Numbered from the stretch's first letter, positions 52,671 to 62,654 are shown. The stretch is DNA of 64,000 nt from Bacillus sp. EB106-08-02-XG196 (GCF_013396335.1 NZ_JABWSY010000017.1:62001-126000), one strand, 5' to 3'. Made by a program: numbers and translations. The notes: a model not told the origin generated them from the letters alone.

Positions 52671-53774
52671 ATGATGTTAACAAGAGAAATTGCCCAAACC
52701 ATTGTAATAGAAACCTCGCTTCGCCTTAATAGAAATATAAACATAATGGATGAAAAGGGAATTATTATTGCCTCCGGCGATCCTTCTAGGATAGACGATA
52801 TTCATGAGGGGGCACTTGAAGTTTTAAAAAGCGGAGAAACACTTATTATTCCTTTCAATGAAAAGGAAGTTTGGAGAGGAGCTCATCCCGGCATCAACCT
52901 GCCTATTGTTTTTCAGGATAGGATTGTCGGAGTGATTGGGATTACTGGAAATCCCGAAGAATTACGGGAGCTAGGCGGCATCGTAAAAATGACTACTGAG
53001 CTCATGATTCAAGAAAAATTTATCGCTTCTCAATTGGAATGGAAACAGAGAACGAAAGAAATGCTTATCGAAGAACTTTTGAAAAATTCTCCCTCCTATA
53101 GTAATATTGAACGCTGGCTAAACCTAGTTGGCCTGAACCTTCGGGAACCATTTATCACAACTGTCATTCAAATGACGGATCGCATCATCGCGAATCAATC
53201 GTTAATCAATAAAATAGAAGGATTAATTGGTGAAAAACACTGCCTTGTAGGTTTTATCAATATTAATCGAATGTTTATTGCTTTTTCCGGTTGCAGTGAG
53301 CAAGAATCAGACAAAAAGCTAAACAGTATTTACGTGGAATTGAAAAAGCTTAAGTTAAAATTCCGACTTGCTTTTAGCACTCCTTTTATATCATTGAGTA
53401 AGTTTAATCAATCCTATATTGATTGTGACCTAGCCCTTCAAATCAGTGATGAAAAAGAGGATTTCATTTCATTTGTTAAAGTAGAACCGAAAGCATTAAT
53501 TTATAAAATAGATCGTGCTTGGGGAGAAAAGTTTACAAATAGAATCATGAATAAAACCTTAGTTAAGCATGCTGATACTTTAGATGTTTTTTTCAAAAAT
53601 AACTTAAATATTCAACAAACTGCCGATGACTTATATCTCCACCGAAACACACTCCTTTATCGACTTAGTAAAATAGAAAAAGACACGGGGTATGATCCAA
53701 AAAAGTTTAAAGATGCGTTGACACTACAGCTCGCTCTTTGGTCTGATAAGAGACTAAAATCCGGTGAACTGTGA
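52671..53774 (+). CDS. CdaR-type sugar-acid regulator
   Basis: This 367-aa protein has an N-terminal sugar-diacid-recognition domain (AQTIVIETSLRLNRNINIMDEKGIIIASGDPSRI, then PIVFQDRIVGVIGITG) and a middle GGDEF-like region. The C-terminal PucR helix-turn-helix is QQTADDLYLHRNTLLYRLSKIE, near residue 330. CdaR activates glucarate/galactarate/glycerate genes when it binds a sugar diacid or glycerate. Divergent placement from the glxK-kdgT-lar unit, 148 bp away, makes that unit its likely target. The start is ATG after GGGGGAAA. Confidence 0.88.
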   Translation: MMLTREIAQTIVIETSLRLNRNINIMDEKGIIIASGDPSRIDDIHEGALEVLKSGETLIIPFNEKEVWRGAHPGINLPIVFQDRIVGVIGITGNPEELRELGGIVKMTTELMIQEKFIASQLEWKQRTKEMLIEELLKNSPSYSNIERWLNLVGLNLREPFITTVIQMTDRIIANQSLINKIEGLIGEKHCLVGFININRMFIAFSGCSEQESDKKLNSIYVELKKLKLKFRLAFSTPFISLSKFNQSYIDCDLALQISDEKEDFISFVKVEPKALIYKIDRAWGEKFTNRIMNKTLVKHADTLDVFFKNNLNIQQTADDLYLHRNTLLYRLSKIEKDTGYDPKKFKDALTLQLALWSDKRLKSGEL

Positions 53775-53820
53775 GCACAAAAGTGTCAGGCCACAAAAAA
53801 CTAACCCGAGATTGAAAAAA

Positions 53821-53858
53821 GAAGCTTCCCCAAGTTTGCTCAACTTATGAGAAGCCTC
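53821..53858. repeat. Repeat family P copy 2
   Basis: GAAGCTTC...GAAGCCTC outer arms and AAGTT...AACTT inner arms surround a short loop. It carries the exact AACTTATGAGAAGC arm seen in the copies at 11507 and 62759. On the minus strand it runs into TTTTTTC, so it can terminate the opposite-strand gene. Confidence 0.7.
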
Positions 53859-53862
53859 GATA

Positions 53863-53888
53863 GGTCTCCCGTATTGCTATGGGAGACC
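53863..53888. terminator. Terminator between cdaR-like gene and the opposing gene
   Basis: Perfect 8-bp arms GGTCTCCC/GGGAGACC enclose a 10-nt loop, directly after repeat copy 2. The gene at 53894 ends 6 bp further on. Confidence 0.7.
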
Positions 53889-53893
53889 GGTAT

Positions 53894-54496
53894 TTAAAAT
53901 TCAATTTTAATCTTTTGTGAATCGCTGATTTTTTTCCTTTCCTTATCGAATACATCACTAGTGGTTATTTCAATCCAGTTGATGTCTTTTGCTTCATTTG
54001 AATGATCATCTTTATGACCTTCTTCTTCACTCTTCTTATCTTTATGCGCATGGCTGTCTGATGCATTGACAATAAAACCAAGGTTTCCATACTTTGTGCT
54101 ATTGCCTTCTATTTCCCCATTTAACTCTTCAAGGTAAATATCTTTTTCCCAATCAAAGGTTTCACCTGTGTTCGTTTTAAGCAAAGCAATCGGTCCAAAA
54201 TTCACTTTCTCATTAGAGGTGTTTTTAATCTCAACAAAAACTTTAACAAAATCAAATTCTTCATCATGTGTTAACACATGAAAATAGTCGATCATACTAT
54301 AATCCGGTCTTAAATGAATCCATTTCATTTCTTTTACTGTTAATTCTATCGGTCCAACTTTATACGTTTTGGTTACGTTTTTGATAGCTTTTAATGCAGC
54401 TTCACCTTTTCCATCAGCATACGTCTGACCAACCTTTTGCAATGTTCGGTCATCTGTTACTTGAGGGTTAGGCTGGTACTCGTCCATTAAGTTCAA
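53894..54496 (-). CDS. Truncated hypothetical protein, probably once secreted
   Basis: The protein is about 200 aa, with a TTG or ATG (54487) start of poor quality and no ribosome binding site. The visible part contains an immunoglobulin-like DUF4352-style beta region (VKVFVEIKNTSNEKVNFGPIALL) and an acidic His/Lys/Glu insertion (DSHAHKDKKSEEEGHKDDHS). Proteins of this style usually begin with a lipoprotein signal, which is absent here. A stop codon closes the frame just upstream, and the next gene faces it head-on with no start of its own. I judge it 5'-truncated. I do not recognise a function. Confidence 0.6.
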   Translation of the reverse strand: MNLMDEYQPNPQVTDDRTLQKVGQTYADGKGEAALKAIKNVTKTYKVGPIELTVKEMKWIHLRPDYSMIDYFHVLTHDEEFDFVKVFVEIKNTSNEKVNFGPIALLKTNTGETFDWEKDIYLEELNGEIEGNSTKYGNLGFIVNASDSHAHKDKKSEEEGHKDDHSNEAKDINWIEITTSDVFDKERKKISDSQKIKIEF

Positions 54497-55545
54497 ATGG
54501 TGCTACACAAGAACCTCCAACTATCAGCTCATTAAAAAATGATGAAGCCACGTCTTATCGAATCAAACAGCTTGAAGATATCGCTATGTACTATTATTGG
54601 CATGGCGGCGACATTAAAAAAGCTGAAACTGAAATATTTAAGGGTATTACCTTAAAGGGTAAATATGATGTTGTTGAAAATGCATTTATCCAAGCCACGT
54701 TAATAGATCCATATAGTATTGATTTGAAATTCTCATTAGCATCTACTCAAATCATTCAGAAGAAGATTCCGGACGCTCTTCAAATTTACAAACAAATATT
54801 ACATTTAGACCCTAATCACTTTAATACCAATCTAGTCTATGGAGTATACTCTCGCATAAATGGAGACGAAAAAACCTATAATCGTTCCATTGCAAAGTTA
54901 AAAAAGATAGATTCGAAAAAGGCAAATGAATATCTTCAAAAAATAAAGCAAACGGAAGAAACAATGGAAGAAAAGTTAAATGTTGAGGTTCCAGCAAACC
55001 TGCCAGCAAATGGCCATGCCATTGTAATATTGGGATACGCTCTAGGCGAGGACGCGTCAATGAAACCAACACTTATCGAACGATTAAAAGCAGGTCTTGC
55101 AATTGCTAAAAAATATCCAAACTCAAAAATTATTGTATCAGGCGGCGTTCCTAAACAGGGTGTTACCGAAGCTGATGCCATGAGCAAGTGGTTGATTTCG
55201 CAAGGAATTCCAAAGGAAAGAATTCTTCTTGAAAGTAATTCAACAGATACTGTTGAAAATGGACTTTTTTCAACTGCTATCCTTGAAAAAGAGAACATAA
55301 AGGATATAACTCTCGTTACCAGTGCAAGTCACATAAGAAGAGCTTTAACTGTTTTTAAAGAAGCCAGTGACTTTTATGATAAAATGAATGGCAAAAAATC
55401 AAATAGAAAATTTACGAACATGGTTTATTTAGATTACGCTTCATTAGCTGAAGCCCAAAAAGTACCTAACGATGAAAAGCTTGTGATTTATCGGGACCTT
55501 TTTAGAACTTCAGGAATTTGGCAATATCCTGGTCTACAAAGATAA
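54472..55545 (+). pseudogene. 5'-truncated YdcF/DUF218 (SanA/ElyC-like) protein with TPR region
   Basis: The frame is open from 54472, but the first usable ATG is at 54586, without a ribosome binding site. Sequence like a mature secreted protein (ATQEPPTISSLKNDEATS) precedes it in frame, so the signal peptide is missing. From about 54650 a tetratricopeptide-like helical part follows, then a DUF218 domain (HAIVILGYALGE, GGVPKQGVTEADAMSKWL, LLESNSTDTVENGLF, LVTSASHIRRA). DUF218 proteins act in envelope maintenance or as unknown hydrolases. If expressed at all, it would lack export. The domain itself is intact. Confidence 0.7.
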
Positions 55546-55611
55546 ATCAAGTCTGGAAATCACTCTTGCTACAAACTTAAAAATAGTAGGAATTTAATTT
55601 ATATGCAACCT

Positions 55612-55643
55612 AAAACAGTTCAATTTATCGAACTGTTTTTTGT
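55612..55643 (+). terminator. Terminator after the YdcF-like gene
   Basis: AAAACAGTTC/GAACTGTTTT arms enclose an 8-nt loop, followed by TTTG. The 160 bp after it, to the MATE gene end, show no feature. Confidence 0.8.
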
Positions 55644-55806
55644 TCTTTTCTAAAATAAATCGTAAAACTGACTACAACTTATTAAATAACCTCACTAGCA
55701 TCTATTTTTAGTAAAGGGCACCATTTAGTTGCTGCCAGACATTATTGCCGCCCTAAGGTGAGAGTGTGTAATATCTTTTACGCTGTGTGCAGATGAATTC
55801 CAGGTT

Positions 55807-57162
55807 TTAGTTTTTGTTCGTAAACTTTTCACGAGTTAATTTGGGAACAAATAACGATAAAAAGAAGGAACGGGATAAACTAAATACGACAAACGCTATC
55901 CATAATCCATGATTTTGATATTGAGGTACAAACAACCAAAGCGCAATTAAAAAGACCATCAATGCTAGAGCAATGGAATCCCTGATAGATTTTGCCTCAG
56001 TAGCACCAGAAAAAATTCCTTCTAGCTGTAAACCCCAGAATCCAAAGATGGGAAACACAAGCATCCACACTAGGTAATCCTTTGACATAGCTTTTACGTC
56101 TGGAATTGTCGTGAATAAGGAGACGATATTTTCACCAAAAGTAAATATACTTAAACTCAAAAGAATTGCCGAGGCTAATCCCCACTGAGCTGAAAGAGTA
56201 AACGCACGCTTATAAAGGAACTGATTTCCTCCACCTATAGCTCTGCCAACCATGATACTAGAAGCATTCGCGAAACCACCAAATAAATAAGCGATTATAT
56301 AGTGAATTTGTAGTAGGATGGCATTAGCCGCTAACGTCACTTCACCCATACTTGCACCTTTAGAAGTAAAAATCACGGTCATCGTAAGCAAACAGACAGT
56401 TCTCAGGAATAAATCCCGGTTTATTTTCATCATCTTTTTTATGGGTTTTGTTTCTATCAACATTGATAACTTTATACCGATTAGTTTCTCTTTATTCGTC
56501 AAATATAGAATCCATGCCCCTAATACAACAGAACTAACCTCAGCTATAAGAGTAGCGTAAGCAACACCCTTAACTCCCATTCCTAATCCGAAAACAAAAA
56601 CAAGGTCTAATATAATGTTTAAAACATTCATCCATATTTGAGTAGTCAAAGCTAAGCGGACCTTTCCCATTCCAATAAGCCAACCAATCATGACATAGCT
56701 TAGTAGAATAAACGGTGCTCCCCAAATTCGAATAGAAAAATAAGTGGAAGCAACGGATATTACAGCTTCACTTCCTCCAATGAATGTTAAGGCAATTGCT
56801 AGAATGGGATCTTGCAAAAGGATAAAAATTAATCCAAACAATATAGCTAATATCATTGGCCTAAGAAAATATAGTATTATTTCACTTTGATTATTTGCAC
56901 CTTGCGCCTGAGAAGTAAATCCACTTGTACTCACTCGAAGAAATCCTAGTAGCCAGTACATCGTATTAAAAATAACGGCACCAACAGCTACTCCACCAAT
57001 TGAAGCCGGATTAGGAATTCTCCCAACGACTGCTGTATCAACAGCCCCTAAAATTGGTGTTGAAATACCTGATACAATAAGTGGAATGGCCAACACTAAA
57101 TACTCTCTATGGCTATAAAATGTAGTGTTATTTGAGACCATTGAATCTGTTGCCAATTTCAT
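55807..57162 (-). CDS. MATE-family efflux transporter (DinF-like)
   Basis: This 451-aa protein has twelve hydrophobic segments and MATE-type loops (AVDTAVVGRIPNPASIGGVAVGAVIFNT near residue 40; ATLIAEVSSVVLGAW near 205). The DinF/NorM group exports cationic drugs or metabolites using Na+ or H+. It starts at ATG after AGGAG. Neither neighbour explains its substrate. It is transcribed separately from the nik operon, which ends at a terminator upstream. Confidence 0.88.
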   Translation of the reverse strand: MKLATDSMVSNNTTFYSHREYLVLAIPLIVSGISTPILGAVDTAVVGRIPNPASIGGVAVGAVIFNTMYWLLGFLRVSTSGFTSQAQGANNQSEIILYFLRPMILAILFGLIFILLQDPILAIALTFIGGSEAVISVASTYFSIRIWGAPFILLSYVMIGWLIGMGKVRLALTTQIWMNVLNIILDLVFVFGLGMGVKGVAYATLIAEVSSVVLGAWILYLTNKEKLIGIKLSMLIETKPIKKMMKINRDLFLRTVCLLTMTVIFTSKGASMGEVTLAANAILLQIHYIIAYLFGGFANASSIMVGRAIGGGNQFLYKRAFTLSAQWGLASAILLSLSIFTFGENIVSLFTTIPDVKAMSKDYLVWMLVFPIFGFWGLQLEGIFSGATEAKSIRDSIALALMVFLIALWLFVPQYQNHGLWIAFVVFSLSRSFFLSLFVPKLTREKFTNKN

Positions 57163-57532
57163 AAATTCCTGCTCCTTAATGGGTAACTTAATCGCTTGAA
57201 GCTATTTGAATTAGGGTTTCCACATTGATACTACATCCTGAGCAAATTTTAATCATTTGAAACCTTAACCAAATAAGTAGTATGAGGTTAATAACCTATT
57301 AAAGTATAATTTCTTTCATAATGTAGAAAAAGACAGGTTCCCCTGTCCTTGCGGATACATCATACTATATTCTTACATTTTAAAAGGTCTTGATCGCACG
57401 TATTACACCTGCTTTTTGCCCCAGGAATATAGTAACGGAATTTTTCCTTTTGAATGTTTTTGGAGCCGTCTTTAGCAACTTATTTTAAGTTTATTTTATC
57501 TGACTTTACGATTATTTAAATGTCCACTTTTG
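57163..57532. other. Gap between nikE and the MATE gene
   Basis: About 370 bp with no ORF. It holds the nik terminator at 57326 and the MATE promoter region. A small TAGGTTATTAACCT palindrome at 57288-57301 is visible. I see no riboswitch structure with confidence. Confidence 0.5.
57326..57347 (-). terminator. Terminator of the nik operon
   Basis: GACAGG/CCTGTC arms enclose a 4-nt loop, followed on the minus strand by TTTTT. It lies 186 bp after the nikE stop codon. Confidence 0.7.
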
Positions 57533-58363
57533 CTAACCCAGTTTCATCTTCGTTGTAAGTGTACGAAAACGTGGGTGTTCAGCAAGGATGGAGTCTCTTA
57601 ATCGTTTAACTATAGGATGTTTGGAGGAAAAAAATTGGTCTTTTGAATCGTAAAGCTCTATCAATTCTCCTTTTTCAAGGACACCAATTTGATCAGATAT
57701 CGAAAAAGCTGCTTTAATATCATGTGTGATAAAAAGATAGGATAAACCGAAATCATCCTTTAATTTACTTAATAATTTTAAGATTAAGCTTTGTGTAACC
57801 ATATCTAAACTACTTACTGATTCGTCAAGGACGATTAACTTCGGTTTAAGAGCAATTGCTCTCGCAATATTTATCCTTTGCAATTGTCCACCACTAAATT
57901 GATGAGGGTACTTTTTTAGATCCCTTTCACTTAAGCCTACTCTTTCTAATAGCTCTATAACCCTTCTTCTTTTTTCCCCTACAGATAGCTTTTCAAAGTT
58001 CTCCAATGGCTCGCTTATAATTTGTTCGGCTGTCATTCGGGGATTAACAGCAGAATATGAGTCCTGAAATACAACTTGGAGATCACGGCGTATTTTTTGT
58101 TGGGTAGCTTTATTTAATTTGTAAATGTCATGTCCTTGAAACAAAACCTGACCTTGCTGTGGGCGTTGAATCCCGAGAATTACTTTCCCTAAGGTACTTT
58201 TACCAGCTCCGCTTGTACCAATTAATCCCAAACATGTCCCTTCTTCAATAGCAAAGGAAATCTCATTAAGAATATTATTTGTTGGATTATTCCCTTTAGA
58301 AAGTCTTTTAGAATTATAGCTAAAGTTTACTTGTTTTACCTGTAATAAGCTCAATGGCTTCAC
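57533..58363 (-). CDS. nikE: Nickel ABC importer ATPase
   Basis: This 276-aa ATPase of the Opp/Nik group has Walker A GTSGAGKST near residue 49, the signature FSGGQLQRINIARAIALKP near 155 and Walker B LIVLDESVSS near 175. It powers nickel (or metal-chelate) uptake with nikD. It is 24 bp after nikD and ends the operon. Assignment to nickel follows from the closely NikA-like binding protein. Confidence 0.88.
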   Translation of the reverse strand: MKPLSLLQVKQVNFSYNSKRLSKGNNPTNNILNEISFAIEEGTCLGLIGTSGAGKSTLGKVILGIQRPQQGQVLFQGHDIYKLNKATQQKIRRDLQVVFQDSYSAVNPRMTAEQIISEPLENFEKLSVGEKRRRVIELLERVGLSERDLKKYPHQFSGGQLQRINIARAIALKPKLIVLDESVSSLDMVTQSLILKLLSKLKDDFGLSYLFITHDIKAAFSISDQIGVLEKGELIELYDSKDQFFSSKHPIVKRLRDSILAEHPRFRTLTTKMKLG

Positions 58364-58387
58364 CCCTTGGAAAATTCGTTTTGCCCG

Positions 58388-59206
58388 TTACAACATATTG
58401 GTGTAGGGTTGTTTTTGAGAATATAAGGTCGGTCTAGTCTTTAACAGCTTCTTCGTGTACTCATGTTGTGGCTTATCAAATAATTCAAAAACATTTGCTG
58501 TTTCAACTATTCTCCCATTTCGCATCACGATTACATCATCAGCCAATTCAGAAATAACTCCAAGGTCATGAGAAATGAGTAGAATAGATGTTCCATACTC
58601 AGAACGAATCTTATCTAATAGATGCAGTACTAATGATTGACTATGAAGATCAAGGGCTGTAGTGGGCTCATCGGCAATAATAACAGCTGGCTCCAGGCAG
58701 GCAGCTATGGCAATCATCACCCGTTGCAGCATACCACCACTTAATTGGAAAGGATAGTTTTTCAACAATTTAGCCGGGTCCGGCAGGTTAACACTTTCCA
58801 TCACACCAATCGCAAGCTCCTTTGCCTGCTTTTTGTTTAGTCCTGTATGAGATTGAATGGTTTCAATAAATTGATGACCAATCGTAAACACGGGAGTAAA
58901 AGCATTCATCGGATTCTGCATGATAAAAGCAATATCCTTACCGCGAATTTTCCGCATTTCTTTGTTTGCTAGACCATTCAATTCCCTGCCTTGCAGTGTA
59001 ATACTCCCTCTAATATCCACATTTTTCATATCATGGAGCTGGAGGATCGACATACTTGTAACCGTTTTTCCACAGCCGCTTTCCCCGACAAGACCTAAGA
59101 TCTTGCCCTTTTTTATTCCAAATGAAATAGCCTGAACGAGTGTGGCAGAACCTTCATTAGTTCTAACTTGCACATGTAAATCTTTTACCTTTAAAATATC
59201 TTCCAT
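58388..59206 (-). CDS. nikD: Nickel ABC importer ATPase
   Basis: This ATPase of about 272 aa has Walker A GESGCGKT near residue 40, the signature LSGGMLQRVMIAIAACLEP and Walker B VIIADEPTTALDLHSQS. I choose the ATG at 59206, since AAAGGA lies 10 nt upstream. The ORF can also begin at the ATG at 59227, overlapping the nikC stop codon. It pairs with nikE under the NikB/NikC permeases. Confidence 0.87.
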   Translation of the reverse strand: MEDILKVKDLHVQVRTNEGSATLVQAISFGIKKGKILGLVGESGCGKTVTSMSILQLHDMKNVDIRGSITLQGRELNGLANKEMRKIRGKDIAFIMQNPMNAFTPVFTIGHQFIETIQSHTGLNKKQAKELAIGVMESVNLPDPAKLLKNYPFQLSGGMLQRVMIAIAACLEPAVIIADEPTTALDLHSQSLVLHLLDKIRSEYGTSILLISHDLGVISELADDVIVMRNGRIVETANVFELFDKPQHEYTKKLLKTRPTLYSQKQPYTNML

Positions 59207-59226
59207 TTTTAAACAGTCCTTTTTCA

Positions 59227-60057
59227 TTAGCGGCGTTTAACTCCAAACCGTTCTGATAGTGATTCACCTAATAAATTAAAGGTAACAACAACTAGCATAA
59301 TCATGAAACCCGGATAGATCATTAAGGCTGGATGTGTTCGGATATAGGACTTTCCCTCAAGAATCATCGCCCCCCACTCAGGTGTAGGAGGCTGCACACC
59401 CAAGCCTAAAAAGGACATGGAGGATAAGTTCATAATCGCCCAACCCATTTCTAATGTTCCCATTACAGCGAGTGATGGAAGAACGTTAGGAATAATATGT
59501 TTTTTCATGATAGTCCATGTAGACGAACCACTGATTTTAGCAGCCGTAATATAGTTCTGTTCTTTCAAGCTTAGAACCATCCCTCGAATGACCCTGGCGT
59601 AATAAACCCATTGTACGAGAATTAATCCTAAAATCACCTGCTTCAGACCGGCTCCCCAAATGCCCACAAAACCAAGAACAAACAAAAGGCTTGGGATCGC
59701 CATTAGTCCATCACCCAGTCTCATTAACAATTGATCAACCCAGCCACCCTTATACCCAGCAACGATCCCGATAATCAAACCAATACTTAAAGCCGAAACA
59801 AAGATGAGCATAGCAAACCCTAGCGAAATTCGTGCCCCATAAAGGATTCGCGAAAATGTACATCGACCTAGATGATCTGTTCCTAACGGATAGTCCCATG
59901 AAGGCTGCTGTAGCTTATGCGCTAAATTGACAGCAATCGGATCATTCGGTGCAATCCACGGAGCAAAAAGGGTAATTAAGAATAAAATGCCCAATATACT
60001 TGAACAAATGACGATCACTTTTTGACTTTTTAATCGATCACGGAGCTTTACTTTCAT
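59227..60057 (-). CDS. nikC: Nickel ABC importer permease
   Basis: This 276-aa DppC/NikC-type permease has an N-terminal transmembrane helix and the LAHKLQQPSWDYPLGTDHLGR block near residue 45. An EAA loop (KEQNYITAAKISGSSTWTIMK) is near 165 and a final GLGVQPPTPEWGAMI near 220. It overlaps nikB by 4 bp. Confidence 0.88.
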   Translation of the reverse strand: MKVKLRDRLKSQKVIVICSSILGILFLITLFAPWIAPNDPIAVNLAHKLQQPSWDYPLGTDHLGRCTFSRILYGARISLGFAMLIFVSALSIGLIIGIVAGYKGGWVDQLLMRLGDGLMAIPSLLFVLGFVGIWGAGLKQVILGLILVQWVYYARVIRGMVLSLKEQNYITAAKISGSSTWTIMKKHIIPNVLPSLAVMGTLEMGWAIMNLSSMSFLGLGVQPPTPEWGAMILEGKSYIRTHPALMIYPGFMIMLVVVTFNLLGESLSERFGVKRR

Positions 60058-60998
60058 TGGTATTGCCTTCCTCTTCTAGAAATACGTGGGTCAATATACA
60101 TTTGGGCCAGGTCTACTAGTAAGTTGCTAATAAGGAATATTCCTGCTGCCAACAGCACGTAGCCTTGAATAACAGGAACATCACGATTAAAAACAGCCTC
60201 AATAAAAAAACGCCCAAACCCTGGCCATGAAAAGACTGCCTCTACAATGATCGCTCCTGTCATTAAGTTCCCAAGATTCATTCCAAGCCCGGTAATCATC
60301 GGGGAAATGGCAATTCTTAATACATGCTTCCCCATGATGATTTTTTCATGAACCCCTCTCGTCCGCGCAAAGAGTACATAAGACTCTTGTAAATTCTCAA
60401 GAACACTTGCCCGTAATAGTCGGGTATAGAGTGCGATTAACGGGAAAGCCAGTGTGACGGAAGGTAAAACCAAATGCTTCCACGTTCCAATCCCTTCTAC
60501 TGGGAAAAGGTCTAGTTTTACAGAAAAGAAAAATATCAATAAGTACCCCAGCCAAAAGGATGGGATGGATGCCCCTATAAAAGAGAGGAATCGACTTAAA
60601 TGGTCCATTCCACTGTTCTTCTTTATACCTGCTAAAAACCCAATTGGAACACTTACTAGGATAGCGATCAAGAGACTGCCGATCGTCAACTGAATAGTAG
60701 CTGGTAAACGAGCGGAAATCTCCTGCCATACGGGTTTATTGGTAACATATGATATGCCAAAATCAAATTGCCCTACTTTTATTAGGGAATTTACATATTG
60801 AATAAAGAGAGGCTGATCTAAGCCAAACTCATGTCTTTTTTGTTCCAACATCTCATCTGTCGCTTGGATATGTGCAGCAGCAAAATATGCCTCAGCTGGG
60901 TCCACTGGCGATAGATTGATCATGCCAAATGTTAGTAAAGTGGCCAAAAGAAAGATTGGAACAATGGTGATGATTCGTTTCAAGACATAAGTACCCAT
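60054..60998 (-). CDS. nikB: Nickel ABC importer permease
   Basis: This 314-aa DppB/NikB-type permease has an N-terminal transmembrane helix, then PVDPAEAYF and GLDQPLFIQY blocks. The EAA-type loop ENLQESYVLFARTRGVHEK lies near residue 205, with EAVFSWPGFGRFFIEAV near 255. It starts 18 bp after the nikA stop codon. Confidence 0.88.
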   Translation of the reverse strand: MGTYVLKRIITIVPIFLLATLLTFGMINLSPVDPAEAYFAAAHIQATDEMLEQKRHEFGLDQPLFIQYVNSLIKVGQFDFGISYVTNKPVWQEISARLPATIQLTIGSLLIAILVSVPIGFLAGIKKNSGMDHLSRFLSFIGASIPSFWLGYLLIFFFSVKLDLFPVEGIGTWKHLVLPSVTLAFPLIALYTRLLRASVLENLQESYVLFARTRGVHEKIIMGKHVLRIAISPMITGLGMNLGNLMTGAIIVEAVFSWPGFGRFFIEAVFNRDVPVIQGYVLLAAGIFLISNLLVDLAQMYIDPRISRRGRQYQ

Positions 60999-61016
60999 GC
61001 AAAACTCCCCTGTCGA

Positions 61017-62654
61017 TTACTTCTTCTTACTCATTCCTGTAAATGGATGTTCATCCCGGTTAGCAGGGAATGTAAAATTAGTAACATCCTTTTGATAGAT
61101 AGCTATTTTCTTAATATACGAAATAGGTACAATTGCACCCTGCTCTTGAAGTGAGCCTAAAATCTCCGTGTATAGTTGTTGACGCTCGTTTTCACCCGTT
61201 GTTTGTTGAACCTCAGCTATTTGGTTCTGTAACTCTTCTTTGTTAGGATAAGATGAAATTGCTTCTCTAAATCCAAATCCTTCTGTAGCCATCATGTTTA
61301 CGAAAGTATGCGGATCATATGGAGCACCAAAGTTACTATAGAAATTCATATCGAACTCATTCGCTTTGAATCTTTCAACTTGAGTGGTAAGCTCAACTCC
61401 GGCAATATTTAATTTAACACCTAAGCCAGCCCATTCAGACTGTAATGTTTCAGCCATTGTTTTTTGGATTACTTCAGCAGAGTTATACATTAACTCAATT
61501 TCCAGCAATTTACCATCTTTTTCGCGAACAGTCTTACCTTTTGGCAGCTTCCAGCCAGCTTCGTCCAATAATTGTTTCGCTTTTTCAACATTATACTCGA
61601 ATGTATCTGCTTTCACATTGGAAGTATAAGGGAAATTGGTTGGTAAGATATAGTCAGCCTTCTCTTCCATACCAGATGTCACACCCTCAACCATCGCTGA
61701 TTTATTAAAGCCGAAATGTAAGGCTTGACGAACACGTACATCTGAAAGCTGTTCTTTGTTCGTATTCATGACCAGCTGTCTAGTTGCGACTGGTTCAGAA
61801 ATGCTATTCCCATATGAACCTGTTGATTCTAGTTGTTTAAAAGAATCGATACTGATAACACCCTCACCATAAATCAGGTCTAATTCCCCTTTTTCAAACG
61901 CAAGTACACGGGTTTCAGCATCAGGAATTACTTTTACTTTGATTTTCTCTACAGTTGGGAGCTCTCCCCAATAATTTTCGTTCCGTTTAAAAACAGCATA
62001 TTCATCCACTTTATACTCATCTAATACCCATGGACCTGTCCCAACTGGCTTTACTACACCTTTCGAGGTGTCACCATCTTCAGGGAAACCTGCCTCCCCA
62101 AGGAATCGGACTGGACGTACGACCGCTAATTCTTGAATAGTAGGGTAATAAGGTTCTTTTAAGGTTAATTTAAAGGTATACTCATCGACAGCCTCAGTTT
62201 GGTCGATCTTCGAAATAAATCCTAACCAACTGTGTGTCGCTGCATTTTTTAAAATCGCATCAAAGTTCTTTTTCACAATCTCTGCATTAAAAACTGTACC
62301 ATCTGTAAATTCCACACCTTGACGTATGATGAACAAATATTCCTTCCCATCTTCGGAAATCTTCCACGACTCTGCCAAATGTGGTTTTAACTCTCCACCC
62401 TCTTGGTAGCTGACTAAAGGCTCAAACACCATAGATTGGGCAAATAATTGAGATGGGTTATAGATATGAGGATTCATTTCGCCTATATCTCTTGGCCAAG
62501 CAAAGGTAACCATACTTTCCGTTTCTTTATTGCTAGATTTAGAGTTTTCTTTTTCTACTGAACCGCTTGAACAGCCAAGTAAAGCCATCGATACTATCAG
62601 AACCCATACAGCCATAAGCAAAAGTCGTTTTTTGTTTTTAGGGTTAAACATCAT
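61017..62654 (-). CDS. nikA: Nickel-binding lipoprotein NikA
   Basis: This protein of about 545 aa has lipobox ALLGC near residue 28. It closely follows E. coli NikA along its length as I recall it: TFAWPRDIGEMNPHIYNPSQLFAQSMVFEPLV at the start, PVGTGPWVLDEYKVDEYAVFKRNENYWGE in the middle, EFDMNFYSNFGAPYDPHTFVN later and PISYIKKIAIYQ near the end. NikA-type proteins bind Ni(II) as a chelate with small ligands such as histidine. The operon is headed by a good promoter and a Fur-like box. Confidence 0.9.
   Translation of the reverse strand: MMFNPKNKKRLLLMAVWVLIVSMALLGCSSGSVEKENSKSSNKETESMVTFAWPRDIGEMNPHIYNPSQLFAQSMVFEPLVSYQEGGELKPHLAESWKISEDGKEYLFIIRQGVEFTDGTVFNAEIVKKNFDAILKNAATHSWLGFISKIDQTEAVDEYTFKLTLKEPYYPTIQELAVVRPVRFLGEAGFPEDGDTSKGVVKPVGTGPWVLDEYKVDEYAVFKRNENYWGELPTVEKIKVKVIPDAETRVLAFEKGELDLIYGEGVISIDSFKQLESTGSYGNSISEPVATRQLVMNTNKEQLSDVRVRQALHFGFNKSAMVEGVTSGMEEKADYILPTNFPYTSNVKADTFEYNVEKAKQLLDEAGWKLPKGKTVREKDGKLLEIELMYNSAEVIQKTMAETLQSEWAGLGVKLNIAGVELTTQVERFKANEFDMNFYSNFGAPYDPHTFVNMMATEGFGFREAISSYPNKEELQNQIAEVQQTTGENERQQLYTEILGSLQEQGAIVPISYIKKIAIYQKDVTNFTFPANRDEHPFTGMSKKK

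Noticed and set aside
51497..53794. Possible short CRISPR-like spacing among repeated motifs in this region
   Set aside because: The repeats are isolated, differ from each other and have no regular spacers.
57163..57532. T-box or metal riboswitch upstream of the MATE gene
   Set aside because: Only the terminator-like GACAGG hairpin of the previous operon is visible. There is no T-box sequence, and no anti-terminator pairing was found.
57533..62654. Oligopeptide (Opp/Dpp) importer
   Set aside because: The binding protein matches NikA blocks throughout, including the TFAWPRDIGEMNPH start, more closely than peptide-binding proteins. A role for another metal chelate cannot be excluded.
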